The notes under the pieces: generated by a model
Seen by the model: only the letters and a program-made list of their open reading frames with translations
Database searches by the model: none
Told to the model about the DNA's origin: nothing
From: Catenulispora sp. GP43
GTDB taxonomy: Bacteria > Actinomycetota > Actinomycetes > Streptomycetales > Catenulisporaceae
Reading direction: 5' to 3'
Assembly (NCBI RefSeq): GCF_041260665.1
Contig: NZ_JBGCCT010000013.1
Span: 1 to 64,000 of the forward strand
Length of the DNA stretch: 64,000 bases
Shown here: positions 56,741-64,000 of the stretch, piece after piece
Layout: each line of letters begins with the position of its first letter
Position numbering within the stretch: the first letter of the stretch is position 1
Position numbers and translations under genes: made by a program

Positions 56741-58789
56741 CTAGCAGTTGTGGATGTCGCTGGTGGAGGAGCCGATCACCACGTTCAGCAAGCCGAGTGC
56801 GTTGATGTGGACGGCGTTGACGGTCAGGCCCTGGTCGGCTCCGGGCACCGGGCTTTGTTCATTGAAGGTCAGGGTGACGCCAAGCACGGTGACGGTGGTG
56901 TTGGCGCCGGGATGCAGGTTCACGTTCACCGGGATGCCGCCGACGCTGACTGATGTGATGGTGACGCTGCCGGTCGATCCGCTGCAGGTCGTCTTGGACG
57001 AGGACTGCACCAGACCGATCCTGATCACCGGCAGGCCCGGCACGCCGATGGTGGCGTCCTGCACCGAGGAGGTCGTGGTCGAGGTGCCGGGGTTGACGGA
57101 TGTGACCACTTGCGCGCACAGTGTGTCGGCGCTGATCAGTCCGCCGATGTTGGCGACGCACGGCGGCCCGAAGGTTCCGGCGGACGCCGTCTGGATCGGA
57201 CCGGTGTCGGGTACCGGGGAGATCGCGACCAGGCCGCTGGCGGACAGCCCGAAGGCGCGGCCGGTCATGTATTGGAATCTCAGGGTCGCGCTGGCCGTGG
57301 CCGGCAGGTAGAACGCGTCGCCGGCGAAGACCGCGGTGACCGGGACAGAGGTGGTGGGTGCCGGCTGGTTGACGGAGGCGATGGTGCAGGAGGCGTTTCC
57401 GTTGCCGTCGGTCGTGCCGGTGCAGGACTGGGCCGAGGTCCCGGAGCCGAGGGTGAAGGTGACGGTGCGGCCGGCGATCGCCGGGCCGCCGTCCTCGCGC
57501 AGTACGCCGGACAGGGTGAGCGGCACACCGTTGGCGGCCTTGGCCGGTCCGGTGTAGGTCAGCGTGGTTTGTTCGAGGTCGACGGTGTAGGTGGCGGTCG
57601 CCGAGGAGCCCAGGTCAGTCGCGTTGCCGGTGAAGGTCGCGGTCAGCGGATAGGAGCCCGCGGGCTCCTGCGGGGTGATCTGGCAGGACGCCGTTCCGCT
57701 GGCGTCAGTGACCGCCGAGCAGGATTCGGATCCGTTCAGCGTGAAGACGATCGTCTGTCCGGCTGCCGGTCCGCCGTTGTCGGTCAGCACCGCCGATACG
57801 GTGCCCGGGTCGTGGTAGTCGCTGGTCGGTGTTCCGGTGATGGTCAGGAACGACGGGCGTTTCTGCCAGACCACGGTCACGGTGTTCGAGGTGATCGTGC
57901 CAGCCGGATTGGCGGTCGTTTCGATGGCGATGTCGGTGCCGGGGCTGGAACCGGTATAGGAGAAGGTCGCCACGCCGTTGGCATCGGTCGTCGCGGTCTC
58001 GGTCAGCCCCGCGTTAGGCCCTGACTGCACGGTGAAGGTGATGGTGACGCTCTGCAGGGGGTCGCCGCAGGAGTTGGTGAGCGTGGCCTGGAATGTGGCC
58101 GTGGTGCCGACATCGTCGGTCTGGGTCGCGGGACCGAGGGCGAGAATGGCGCTGGGGCACCGGGTGCCGATCAGCGACCATTGAGCTGATTCGTTGGTGC
58201 CGCTCGGGCAGGCCGCCAGGTCGATCCCGCCGGTGTTGAGCACCTGCTTGGTGTCGGACAGCGCGCTGGTCACGCCGCCGATCGTCACGTCGACCTCGGG
58301 GATCACGCCGTCCGGTGTGCAGTTCGTCGCCGCGCCGTCGACCCCGATGTCCGAGGTGTCGAACGATCCACTGGTACCGCCGCATACCGCGGCGGCGACG
58401 GGATTGGTCTGGGTGACGATCAGTTGCTGCCCGGGCTGCAACACGGTGCCGTGCTGCCAGATGTCGAACGTGCAGGTACTGACCTTCACGATGACCGAGT
58501 CGACGGTTTGCGGGATCGCCGTGTTGTTCACGACACGCACGGCGCCCGCGTCGTAGGTGCAGCCGGTGCAGCCGTCGAACGTCGTCCCGGGCGAGCCTGC
58601 CCACGGCGTCGGGAAGTTGTTCGGGTTGGCGCGCGCGTTGTCGGCGTAGCCGACCTGCACCACGACGCCCGACGCGGCGGAGGCTGGCGCCGCGGAGACC
58701 ACTGCGACCCCGAGAAGGGCCAAAGCGGCCGCCAGAAGAACAGCCAGCCATCTGGGCATGGCGGTGCGGAATACACGGATCTTGTACAT
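56741..58789 (-). CDS. Secreted choice-of-anchor-type protein with Ig-like (Big_1) domains
   Basis: 682 residues from ATG 58789, which has AGGGGG five bases upstream. Signal peptide to about residue 40 (WLAVLLAAALALLGVAVVSAAPASA|AS). The first 170 residues form a Cys-containing domain (CTGCTYDAGAVRVVNNTAIP). Three Ig-like domains follow, of the type SVTITFTVQSGPNAGLTETATTDANGVATFSYTG; AGQTIVFTLNGSESCSAVTDASGTASC; AGRTVTFTLGSGTSAQSCTGTTDGNG. The C-terminal part (FGLSASGLVAISPVPDTG, VVTSVNPGTSTTTSSVQDA) resembles choice-of-anchor P domains. Probably a secreted or surface protein; no enzyme motif. Confidence 0.75.
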   Translation of the reverse strand: MYKIRVFRTAMPRWLAVLLAAALALLGVAVVSAAPASAASGVVVQVGYADNARANPNNFPTPWAGSPGTTFDGCTGCTYDAGAVRVVNNTAIPQTVDSVIVKVSTCTFDIWQHGTVLQPGQQLIVTQTNPVAAAVCGGTSGSFDTSDIGVDGAATNCTPDGVIPEVDVTIGGVTSALSDTKQVLNTGGIDLAACPSGTNESAQWSLIGTRCPSAILALGPATQTDDVGTTATFQATLTNSCGDPLQSVTITFTVQSGPNAGLTETATTDANGVATFSYTGSSPGTDIAIETTANPAGTITSNTVTVVWQKRPSFLTITGTPTSDYHDPGTVSAVLTDNGGPAAGQTIVFTLNGSESCSAVTDASGTASCQITPQEPAGSYPLTATFTGNATDLGSSATATYTVDLEQTTLTYTGPAKAANGVPLTLSGVLREDGGPAIAGRTVTFTLGSGTSAQSCTGTTDGNGNASCTIASVNQPAPTTSVPVTAVFAGDAFYLPATASATLRFQYMTGRAFGLSASGLVAISPVPDTGPIQTASAGTFGPPCVANIGGLISADTLCAQVVTSVNPGTSTTTSSVQDATIGVPGLPVIRIGLVQSSSKTTCSGSTGSVTITSVSVGGIPVNVNLHPGANTTVTVLGVTLTFNEQSPVPGADQGLTVNAVHINALGLLNVVIGSSTSDIHNC

Positions 58790-59137
58790 GGACACCCCCT
58801 GTGCGGCGGCCCGAGCCGGCCTGAACGCCGGCTGAAAGGGCCCGATAGTCCAACCCCGCAGCTGGGGCTGGAGCTGATGCCCTCGTGACGCTAATCAAGC
58901 GACCATCAGGAGCCAAGGTGGCGAAAGCGAGCGAATAAGAGCTCTGAGATAGGCTCGCCGAACGGAAGGCGTCGGAAGCGTGGGGCCGTACGCCTTGGTG
59001 CTGTCGGCCTGGCGGGGCCTGACACACCTCCGACTTGGAGATGTCGAACGGCTCGGGCGGGCGTTGCTCCGGCCAGGCGGACGGACTAGGGTTTTGCGCT
59101 AAATCAGAATCCTTATTCAGTGACCTCGGAGGAACCC
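58790..59137. other. Divergent intergenic region
   Basis: 348 bases between two divergent secreted-protein genes. The region near 59095-59125 is AT-richer (TAAATCAGAATCCTTATTCAG) and probably contains the promoter of the gene at 59138. No gene or notable repeat was seen in the rest. Confidence 0.35.
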
Positions 59138-59695
59138 GTGGACAGGAAACGGCTCGTGTCATGGTTCGCCGTGCCGGCAATGGCTGTGGGCACGTCGGTA
59201 CTGGTAGCGGCGGCACCCGCCCACTCCGCTGTCACCGCCATCTCCTGCACCGGCTGGGACCACGCCACCTTCAGCCCCGGCCTGACCAACACCCTCCGCT
59301 CCACCACCGTGACCAACGACGAGGACCTGAACGTCATCGACGCTTTCAGCCCGACCGGCAGCTGTCTGGCTGTCGGCTCCGCCGCGACAGCCGGTGAGCT
59401 GGACGTGGCAGTCGTCGCGCCCGTGAGCTGCACGCAGATCATCAGCCTGACCGGTACGCACACGATCGCCTGGAACGACGGCCAATCCTCGACGATCCCC
59501 TACACGGCGACCATCGTGCGCGGCAACTCCACCACCGTCATAACCCTCACCGGCACAGTCAGCTCCGGGGAGTTTTCAGGAGACTCTGTGGTTCAGACAT
59601 ACACCGCCCTGAACACCGCCTTCGCCGCCTGCAGCAGCCCGGCCGGCCTCCCCAGCCTCGACCTCGCCCTGACGCTCACCATCACCGGGCTCTGA
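59138..59695 (+). CDS. Small secreted protein
   Basis: 185 residues from GTG 59138 with GGAGGA upstream; an ATG at 59120 has no better support. A signal peptide (LVSWFAVPAMAVGTSVLVAAAPAHS|AV) is followed by a beta-rich chain with four Cys (ISCTGWDHATFSPGLTN, TGSCLAVG, VSCTQIISLTG, AACSSPAG), suggesting two disulphides. I recognise no family. Its Cys pattern and size resemble small secreted actinomycete proteins. Confidence 0.7.
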   Translation: MDRKRLVSWFAVPAMAVGTSVLVAAAPAHSAVTAISCTGWDHATFSPGLTNTLRSTTVTNDEDLNVIDAFSPTGSCLAVGSAATAGELDVAVVAPVSCTQIISLTGTHTIAWNDGQSSTIPYTATIVRGNSTTVITLTGTVSSGEFSGDSVVQTYTALNTAFAACSSPAGLPSLDLALTLTITGL

Positions 59696-59702
59696 GAGCC
59701 GA

Positions 59703-60266
<564 letters not shown>

Positions 60267-60562
60267 GTGCCGCTCCGAGGCATACCTGACTGGCGTTGGC
60301 ATACAGTCAGGGCAGGGACTTCCTCGAACCGCCCGGCCGTTCGGGAAATGCTGGGAAGCGCGTATTTGGCCAGTCGCGGCGCTACGCCGCGACTGGCCGA
60401 AACGCACAGGCTGTCGGCGCATCCGACTGTGGGCGATCTGGCGATGCATCAAACTGAACCGCACCGGGATCGTGCCGTGCTCGTCCGTTTGACAGCCAGG
60501 TCAAGGGAAGCCTCTGAACTGCTGTCAAAGCCGTTGCCGTGTCTGAACCCGGGGCGCTTCGG

Positions 60563-60889
60563 TCATGCTGGGTCGGAGCGGTGGAGCTCGGCGTTGAGGC
60601 GCTGGGCTTCCTCGAGTTGGTCTTCCAGGACGATGATGCGGCAGGCGGCGTCGATGGGGGTTCCGGCGTCGACCATCTCGCGGGCGCGGGCAGCCAGGCG
60701 CAGTTGGTAGCGGGAGTAACGGCGGTGGCCGCCTTCGGAGCGCAGCGGCACGATCAGCTTCGCCTCGCCCAGGGCCCGCAGGAACGCGGGGGTGGCGCCG
60801 ATCATCTCGGCGGCCCGGCCCATGGTGTAGGCGGGGTAATCGTCATCGTCCAGCCGATCGGCCGGGTTGGAGCTGGTACTGCCTGTCAC
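60563..60889 (-). CDS. MerR-family-like helix-turn-helix regulator
   Basis: 108 residues from GTG 60889 with AGAGG five bases upstream. PAYTMGRAAEMIGATPAFLRALGEAKLIVPLRSEGGHRRYSRYQLRLAARAREMVDAG is a MerR-type DNA-binding domain (winged helix with Ile-Gly-x-Thr, and HRRYS). A short coiled-coil helix (LEDQLEEAQRLNAEL) replaces an effector domain. Probably a dimeric regulator. A strong hairpin lies 42 bases upstream of its start. Confidence 0.8.
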   Translation of the reverse strand: MTGSTSSNPADRLDDDDYPAYTMGRAAEMIGATPAFLRALGEAKLIVPLRSEGGHRRYSRYQLRLAARAREMVDAGTPIDAACRIIVLEDQLEEAQRLNAELHRSDPA

Positions 60890-60930
60890 TTGCACCTCTT
60901 CTGTGTGCTCTGTCGGCAGGACACGAGGAG

Positions 60931-60958
60931 GGGCCCGGTGCCGTGCGGCACCGGGCCC
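60931..60958. terminator. Perfect GC hairpin upstream of the MerR-like gene
   Basis: GGGCCCGGTGCC (60931-60942) and GGCACCGGGCCC (60947-60958) pair completely around GTGC, followed on the plus strand by TGGGGGGGTT. No gene with a matching 3' end is nearby on the plus strand; on the minus strand it lies in the leader of the MerR-like gene and could attenuate it. Confidence 0.6.
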
Positions 60959-61729
60959 TGGGGGGGTTCAACACCATCTACCTACCGGCTGAACACACCG
61001 GCTTACTGTTTCCGCGTGGCCGCTTGATACGACCTGTCGCGGGGATCTCGGACGTGTGACCGGAAATCACCTTCCCATCCGGGACTGACCTACTTACCCG
61101 GGCCTGACCTGCGCTCGGGTGATCCTGATGGTGTTCGCTCCTCTTTTCTTCGTGTCCTGCCAAACGGGGTACTGCTTCTTCACCTGCGGTACTGCTTACT
61201 ACCTACTGCATTTGCGGTACTGCTCGGCAGCCCCGGGCCATATCCGGCCCGGCCGTCGGCCCCGGCGCCCACCAGCACTGCTGGCACCGGAACCCCATTG
61301 CCGTCCTGCCACTGCTTTCGCGCCAGTTCGTGTCTGCCGCGCATCCTCGCCTGCTGTGGTTACGACAGGAACACTACCCACACGACATGCTCATGTCTAC
61401 CCCGGCTGCGATAGATTTTCGCCCACCGGCGCCAGAGGTGTCCTTCCTCCAAGCTTCCAACGCTGCCGAACCGCGGCCTGCCGTATATGGCCTGGGCAGG
61501 CACGATGGTGGTCTGCGGAGCTCCTGGACGCGGTCCGACGGCTCCGCCGGCCTCTTCGTCGAAGATGGAGACCGGGTAGGCCGATCCGGTGACGCGCAGC
61601 GGTGCCGGCGGGCGCGATGGCTGATTCGGATCGTCTGGAAGGCCAGCTCCTCGCCGAAATCACGTCCGTACTGACGCCGGGAATGCTACGGTGAGTGGTG
61701 TTGCAGTTGTGGTTCCCATGAACTTATGT
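60959..61729. other. Long region without a recognised gene, with direct repeats
   Basis: No convincing gene. GGTACTGCTT occurs at 61168-61177 and 61188-61197 and GGTACTGCT at 61216-61224, spaced 20 and 28 bases, in a region with several TACTGC motifs. A 25-codon ORF at 61617-61694 (starts MADSDRLEGQLLAEIT) lacks a ribosome-binding site. The region just before the cold-shock gene probably contains its promoter. Confidence 0.4.
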
Positions 61730-61768
61730 GTGCCTGCCGGGTGTAGCCGACAGGCACGTCTTTGTTTT
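61730..61768 (+). promoter_or_regulatory. Hairpin with T-run in the leader of the cold-shock gene
   Basis: GTGCCTGCCGG (61730-61740) pairs with CCGACAGGCAC (61747-61757) with one C/A mismatch around GTGTAG, directly followed by GTCTTTGTTTT. It has the form of an intrinsic terminator, 90 bases before the cold-shock ATG. It may act as an attenuator or a temperature-responsive structure, or end an upstream transcript. Confidence 0.55.
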
Positions 61769-61857
61769 CCCGGTGCTCCGGAGTGGTCGTCATCGCAGCG
61801 GCGCGAAACGCGCACAACGCGGGTTTCGGCACAGACCCCACCAAAGGAGACGCATAA

Positions 61858-62061
61858 ATGTCTGCTGGCACCGTGAAGTGGTTCAAAGCGGAAAAGGGCT
61901 TCGGTTTCATCGAGCAGGACGGTGGCGGCCCTGATGTGTTCGCCCACTTCTCGAACATCAGCGCCGAGGGCTTCCGCGAGCTGCTTGAGGGCCAAAGGGT
62001 CGAGTTCGACATCGCGCAGAGCCCTAAAGGCCCGCATGCCGAGAACATCCGCCCGCTCTGA
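61858..62061 (+). CDS. Cold-shock protein (CspA family)
   Basis: 67 residues from ATG 61858 with AAAGGAG eight bases upstream. [30 protein letters not shown] carries both RNA-binding motifs (KGFGFI, VFAHF) of the five-stranded OB fold, and the C-terminus ends [18 protein letters not shown]. Single-stranded nucleic-acid chaperone helping translation in the cold and in growth transitions. The long leader with a hairpin is typical. Confidence 0.95.
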   Translation: MSAGTVKWFKAEKGFGFIEQDGGGPDVFAHFSNISAEGFRELLEGQRVEFDIAQSPKGPHAENIRPL

Positions 62062-62067
62062 GCTTCC

Positions 62068-62083
62068 CGCGGCACCTGCCGCG
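62068..62083 (+). terminator. Small hairpin after the cold-shock gene
   Basis: CGCGGC (62068-62073) and GCCGCG (62078-62083) pair perfectly around ACCT, six bases after the stop. Then about 320 bases show no gene until the short ORF at 62405. Confidence 0.5.
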
Positions 62084-62404
62084 AGGATTTCGCCTGTATC
62101 GCGCTCCCGCCCGGCCCGGGCAAAGTGCACCACCGTGATCGAACGCCCGCGTCGTAACAGTTGCGCCGGCGCGGGCCGCGACCAGCGCAGCCGCTCCGCA
62201 CATGTCGTCCGCACCCGCAGGACAGCCCGCGTTACCTATGTGTCGCGGCGTCGCCGAGGCGCTGCCTGATACCGGGTCATGGCAGCACGGCGCGGCCTTG
62301 GCCCTAGATGGTCCTGGCGGGGGAGTGACGATCCCTCCTTGGGAGGACGGCTTCCTGAAGGACCAGCGGGACCCTTTTGATCGGCCTCTTTCTACGGAGA
62401 CGTC

Positions 62405-62473
62405 ATGGATCACAGCCGTACCGGCATCAAGCGGTCCAACACTCTGGTAGGCGCCGCCGGGCTCACGCCGTGA
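62405..62473 (+). CDS. Short leader ORF overlapping the RsbT/RsbX-type gene
   Basis: 22 codons (starts MDHSRTGIKRSN, ends AGLTP) with GGAG six bases upstream. Its TGA overlaps the GTG start of the next gene as GTGA, the arrangement used for translational coupling. It could be a leader peptide or the remnant of a deleted first gene such as an RsbS- or RsbR-type antagonist. Confidence 0.4.
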   Translation: MDHSRTGIKRSNTLVGAAGLTP

Positions 62474-63537
62474 GTTTTCTGCTGCTGGACACGCAGGACG
62501 TGGCCTGGTTCCGCGACGATCTCACAGGTGCCCGGCGTGCCGCCGGCCGGTTGGCCGAACGTATTGGGCTGGGGGAGTACCGGGCTGGCGAGGTCGTCCT
62601 GGCGGTGTCCGAGGCCGTCACCAACCTGGCTGTGCACGCCGTCGCCGGGACGATCCTGCTGCGAACAGTGCGGACCGCGCAGCACACCGGGATCGAGTTC
62701 CTGGCCGTGGACAGTGGGCCGGGGATGGCGGACGTGGCCGCCTCCATGCGCGACGGCCACTCCACCGCCGGCACCCTTGGGATCGGCCTGGGAACGATCG
62801 CCCGTCTCGCTGATGCCTTCGACATGCACTCCATCCTCGGGCAGGGGACGGTGATGCTGGCCCGGTTCTGGCCTCTGGATGTGCGGTCCGTCCTCGCAGA
62901 TGAGGGCGATGGGCTGCCGCAGTTGGTGGTGGAAGGAGTGACCCGGCCCATCAGCGGGGCGCGGGAGTGTGGGGACGGCTGGGCGGTGCGCTTGGACGAC
63001 ACCGGGACACCGGCGTCGTCCGGGGCCGGCCAGGGGCGGGCGGTGTTGGTGATGCTCTGTGACGGGCTCGGCCACGGCCCCCTGGCCGAGATGGCCTCCC
63101 GGGCCGCGATCCATGCGTTCCGTGCGGGCCCGGGCCGATCGCCGGAGGAGGTGATGGGAGAGATCCACCGGCGGCTGGCCGACATCCGGGGTGCCGCGGT
63201 GGCCGTGGCACGCATCGAGCCGGACCGGGCGCGGGTGCTCTTCTGTGGCGTAGGCGAAATCGCCGCTGCGATCGTGACACCTACGTCCAAGGCCGGCCTG
63301 CCCATTCTGCCGGGGATCGCTGGGCACCGGATGCGCACCCTGCGAACCTCTACCCACCCGCTGCCGGCCGGCAGCGCAGTTGTCTTGCACTCCGACGGTC
63401 TGAGCGGACGGTGGAACCCCGCGACTCTTCCCGGAGTCCTCGAGCACTCCCCAGCCGTGATCGCAGGCCACCTCCTGCGCAGCGCCGGCAAGCACCACGA
63501 CGACGCCTCCGTCGTCGTGGCCAAAGGGCCTTGGTAA
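62470..63537 (+). CDS. RsbT-like kinase/RsbX-like phosphatase fusion
   Basis: 355 residues from GTG 62470. Residues 1-145 are a HATPase switch kinase: VVLAVSEAVTNLAVHAVAG, AVDSGPGMADVAASM, TAGTLGIGLGTIARLADAFD. Residues 160-355 are a PP2C phosphatase of the SpoIIE/RsbX type: AVLVMLCDGLGHGPLAEMA, FCGVGEIAAAIV, VVLHSDGLSGRWNP, DDASVVVAKGP. In Bacillus RsbT activates the phosphatase RsbU after release from the stressosome, and RsbX resets it. The single-chain form is known in actinobacteria. No RsbR/RsbS gene is visible beside it. Confidence 0.9.
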   Translation: MSFLLLDTQDVAWFRDDLTGARRAAGRLAERIGLGEYRAGEVVLAVSEAVTNLAVHAVAGTILLRTVRTAQHTGIEFLAVDSGPGMADVAASMRDGHSTAGTLGIGLGTIARLADAFDMHSILGQGTVMLARFWPLDVRSVLADEGDGLPQLVVEGVTRPISGARECGDGWAVRLDDTGTPASSGAGQGRAVLVMLCDGLGHGPLAEMASRAAIHAFRAGPGRSPEEVMGEIHRRLADIRGAAVAVARIEPDRARVLFCGVGEIAAAIVTPTSKAGLPILPGIAGHRMRTLRTSTHPLPAGSAVVLHSDGLSGRWNPATLPGVLEHSPAVIAGHLLRSAGKHHDDASVVVAKGPW

Positions 63538-63601
63538 GCGCACTATGCGAACCTTCGCCGTGCCGCCGCCACGTCGAGGACCATTGCTTGCCGAAGGCCG
63601 G

Positions 63602-63976
63602 CTACGCTGCCGCGGTCCGGATGGCTATGGCCCGCAGCGCGTCGGCCATGAACTCGGCGAGATCCGAGGTCCGGGCCTCCAACCAGGAAGCCTGCCCCGC
63701 CGAGTCCTCGACTGTGCCCAGAAGAGTCGCCTCGCGCTGTTCCCCGGAGGTCCAGACCAGCATCGGCCCGTCCTCGGCCCCGCCCGGTTGCGGCTGCACC
63801 AGCCCGGCGGCCAGCAGGTCCACCCCGAACCTCCAGAACACCTGCTCGCCGTCCCGGCGGAACCCGACGCGGACCGACCACGGCGTGGCAGCGGCCCAGT
63901 GAAGATCCACCAGAACCGGGGCGGCCGTCCCGACGTGTGTCATCGGCACCCGCCGCTCGATTACTCCGGCGCGCAT
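63602..63976 (-). CDS. SsgA-family sporulation/cell division regulator
   Basis: 124 residues from ATG 63976; GTG 63988 and ATG 63943 are alternatives. VLVDLHWAAATPWSVRVGFRRDGEQVFWRFGVDLLAAGLVQP is the SsgA-like core, followed by PMLVWTSGEQREATLLGTVEDSAGQASWLEARTSDLAEFM. SsgA-like proteins are restricted to sporulating actinomycetes and help place the division machinery and peptidoglycan synthesis at septa. The gene is convergent with the RsbT/RsbX fusion, and the right window edge is close to its start. Confidence 0.8.
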   Translation of the reverse strand: MRAGVIERRVPMTHVGTAAPVLVDLHWAAATPWSVRVGFRRDGEQVFWRFGVDLLAAGLVQPQPGGAEDGPMLVWTSGEQREATLLGTVEDSAGQASWLEARTSDLAEFMADALRAIAIRTAAA

Positions 63977-64000
63977 TCGGCGCTTCACCCTCCTGCCATC

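Noticed and set aside
61617-61694. 25-codon ORF upstream of the cold-shock gene
   Set aside because: No ribosome-binding site and too short to judge; left inside the gene-free region.

Overview
The window is very GC-rich, with GTG starts, ATGA/GTGA gene overlaps and purine-rich ribosome-binding sites. It also carries an SsgA-family gene, several RsbP/RsbQ/STAS stress-signalling genes and secreted choice-of-anchor and YVTN proteins. Together these point to a morphologically complex, soil-type actinomycete, with a Streptomyces/Catenulispora-like lineage most likely. This is an inference from gene content. No rRNA, tRNA or CRISPR array was recognised.

Region by region. 1-3.7 kb is a heat-shock locus: the first codons of an hsp20 gene leaving the window, a divergent HSP18-type regulator, a DUF2267 protein and htpG. 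3.9-10.1 kb holds a secreted phosphoesterase with Ig-like repeats, a helix-turn-helix regulator, a decayed leucine-rich-repeat-variant gene, a secreted YVTN beta-propeller and a small membrane protein. 10.1-29.8 kb is the centrepiece, a near-complete purine catabolic supercluster. It contains a MobA-like cofactor gene and pucR on the minus strand. Divergent from them is a tightly overlapping operon: uraD, uraH, uricase, three xanthine dehydrogenase subunits with an 8-oxoguanine/guanine deaminase among them, the XdhC chaperone, a stand-alone allophanate-hydrolase-C-domain protein, hyi, glxR, gcl, glycerate kinase, allantoinase and allantoicase. A urate permease follows. Purines would be taken through urate, allantoin and allantoate to glyoxylate and then to glycerate phosphate. 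No recognisable ureidoglycolate lyase is present.

29.7-35.4 kb holds an MFS exporter with a divergent LysR gene, an Lrp regulator, an SMP-30 lactonase, a monooxygenase remnant, a chorismate-lyase-like gene and an AraC gene split by an in-frame amber codon. 35.6-41.1 kb has two STAS proteins, an MscL with a zinc ribbon, a complete hsp20 whose promoter duplicates the one at the left edge, a ferritin-like/VIT1 transporter, a TetR regulator and a beta-hydroxyacid dehydrogenase. 41.3-48.5 kb has a PEBP protein, a LysR regulator, two alpha/beta hydrolases, and a small catabolic cluster (class II aldolase, LigI-like amidohydrolase, broken PrpF gene, SnoaL-like protein, TetR).

48.5-61 kb is partly decayed DNA with transposase remnants, a regulator remnant and a trehalose-phosphatase/GH15 fusion. 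Inside it sits a partner-switching stress module (MEDS/HATPase sensor, STAS-like protein, RsbQ, RsbP, frameshifted STAS) with no sigma factor nearby. The last part has two secreted proteins, a MerR-like regulator, a cold-shock gene, an RsbT/RsbX-type fusion and the SsgA-family gene.

The most interesting points are the orphan allophanate-hydrolase C-domain protein in the place of a missing pathway step, a glyoxylate carboligase that carries the glutamate which E. coli Gcl lacks, the duplicated hsp20 control region, the inverted repeat between pucR and the purine operon, and the cluster of broken genes around transposase remnants.
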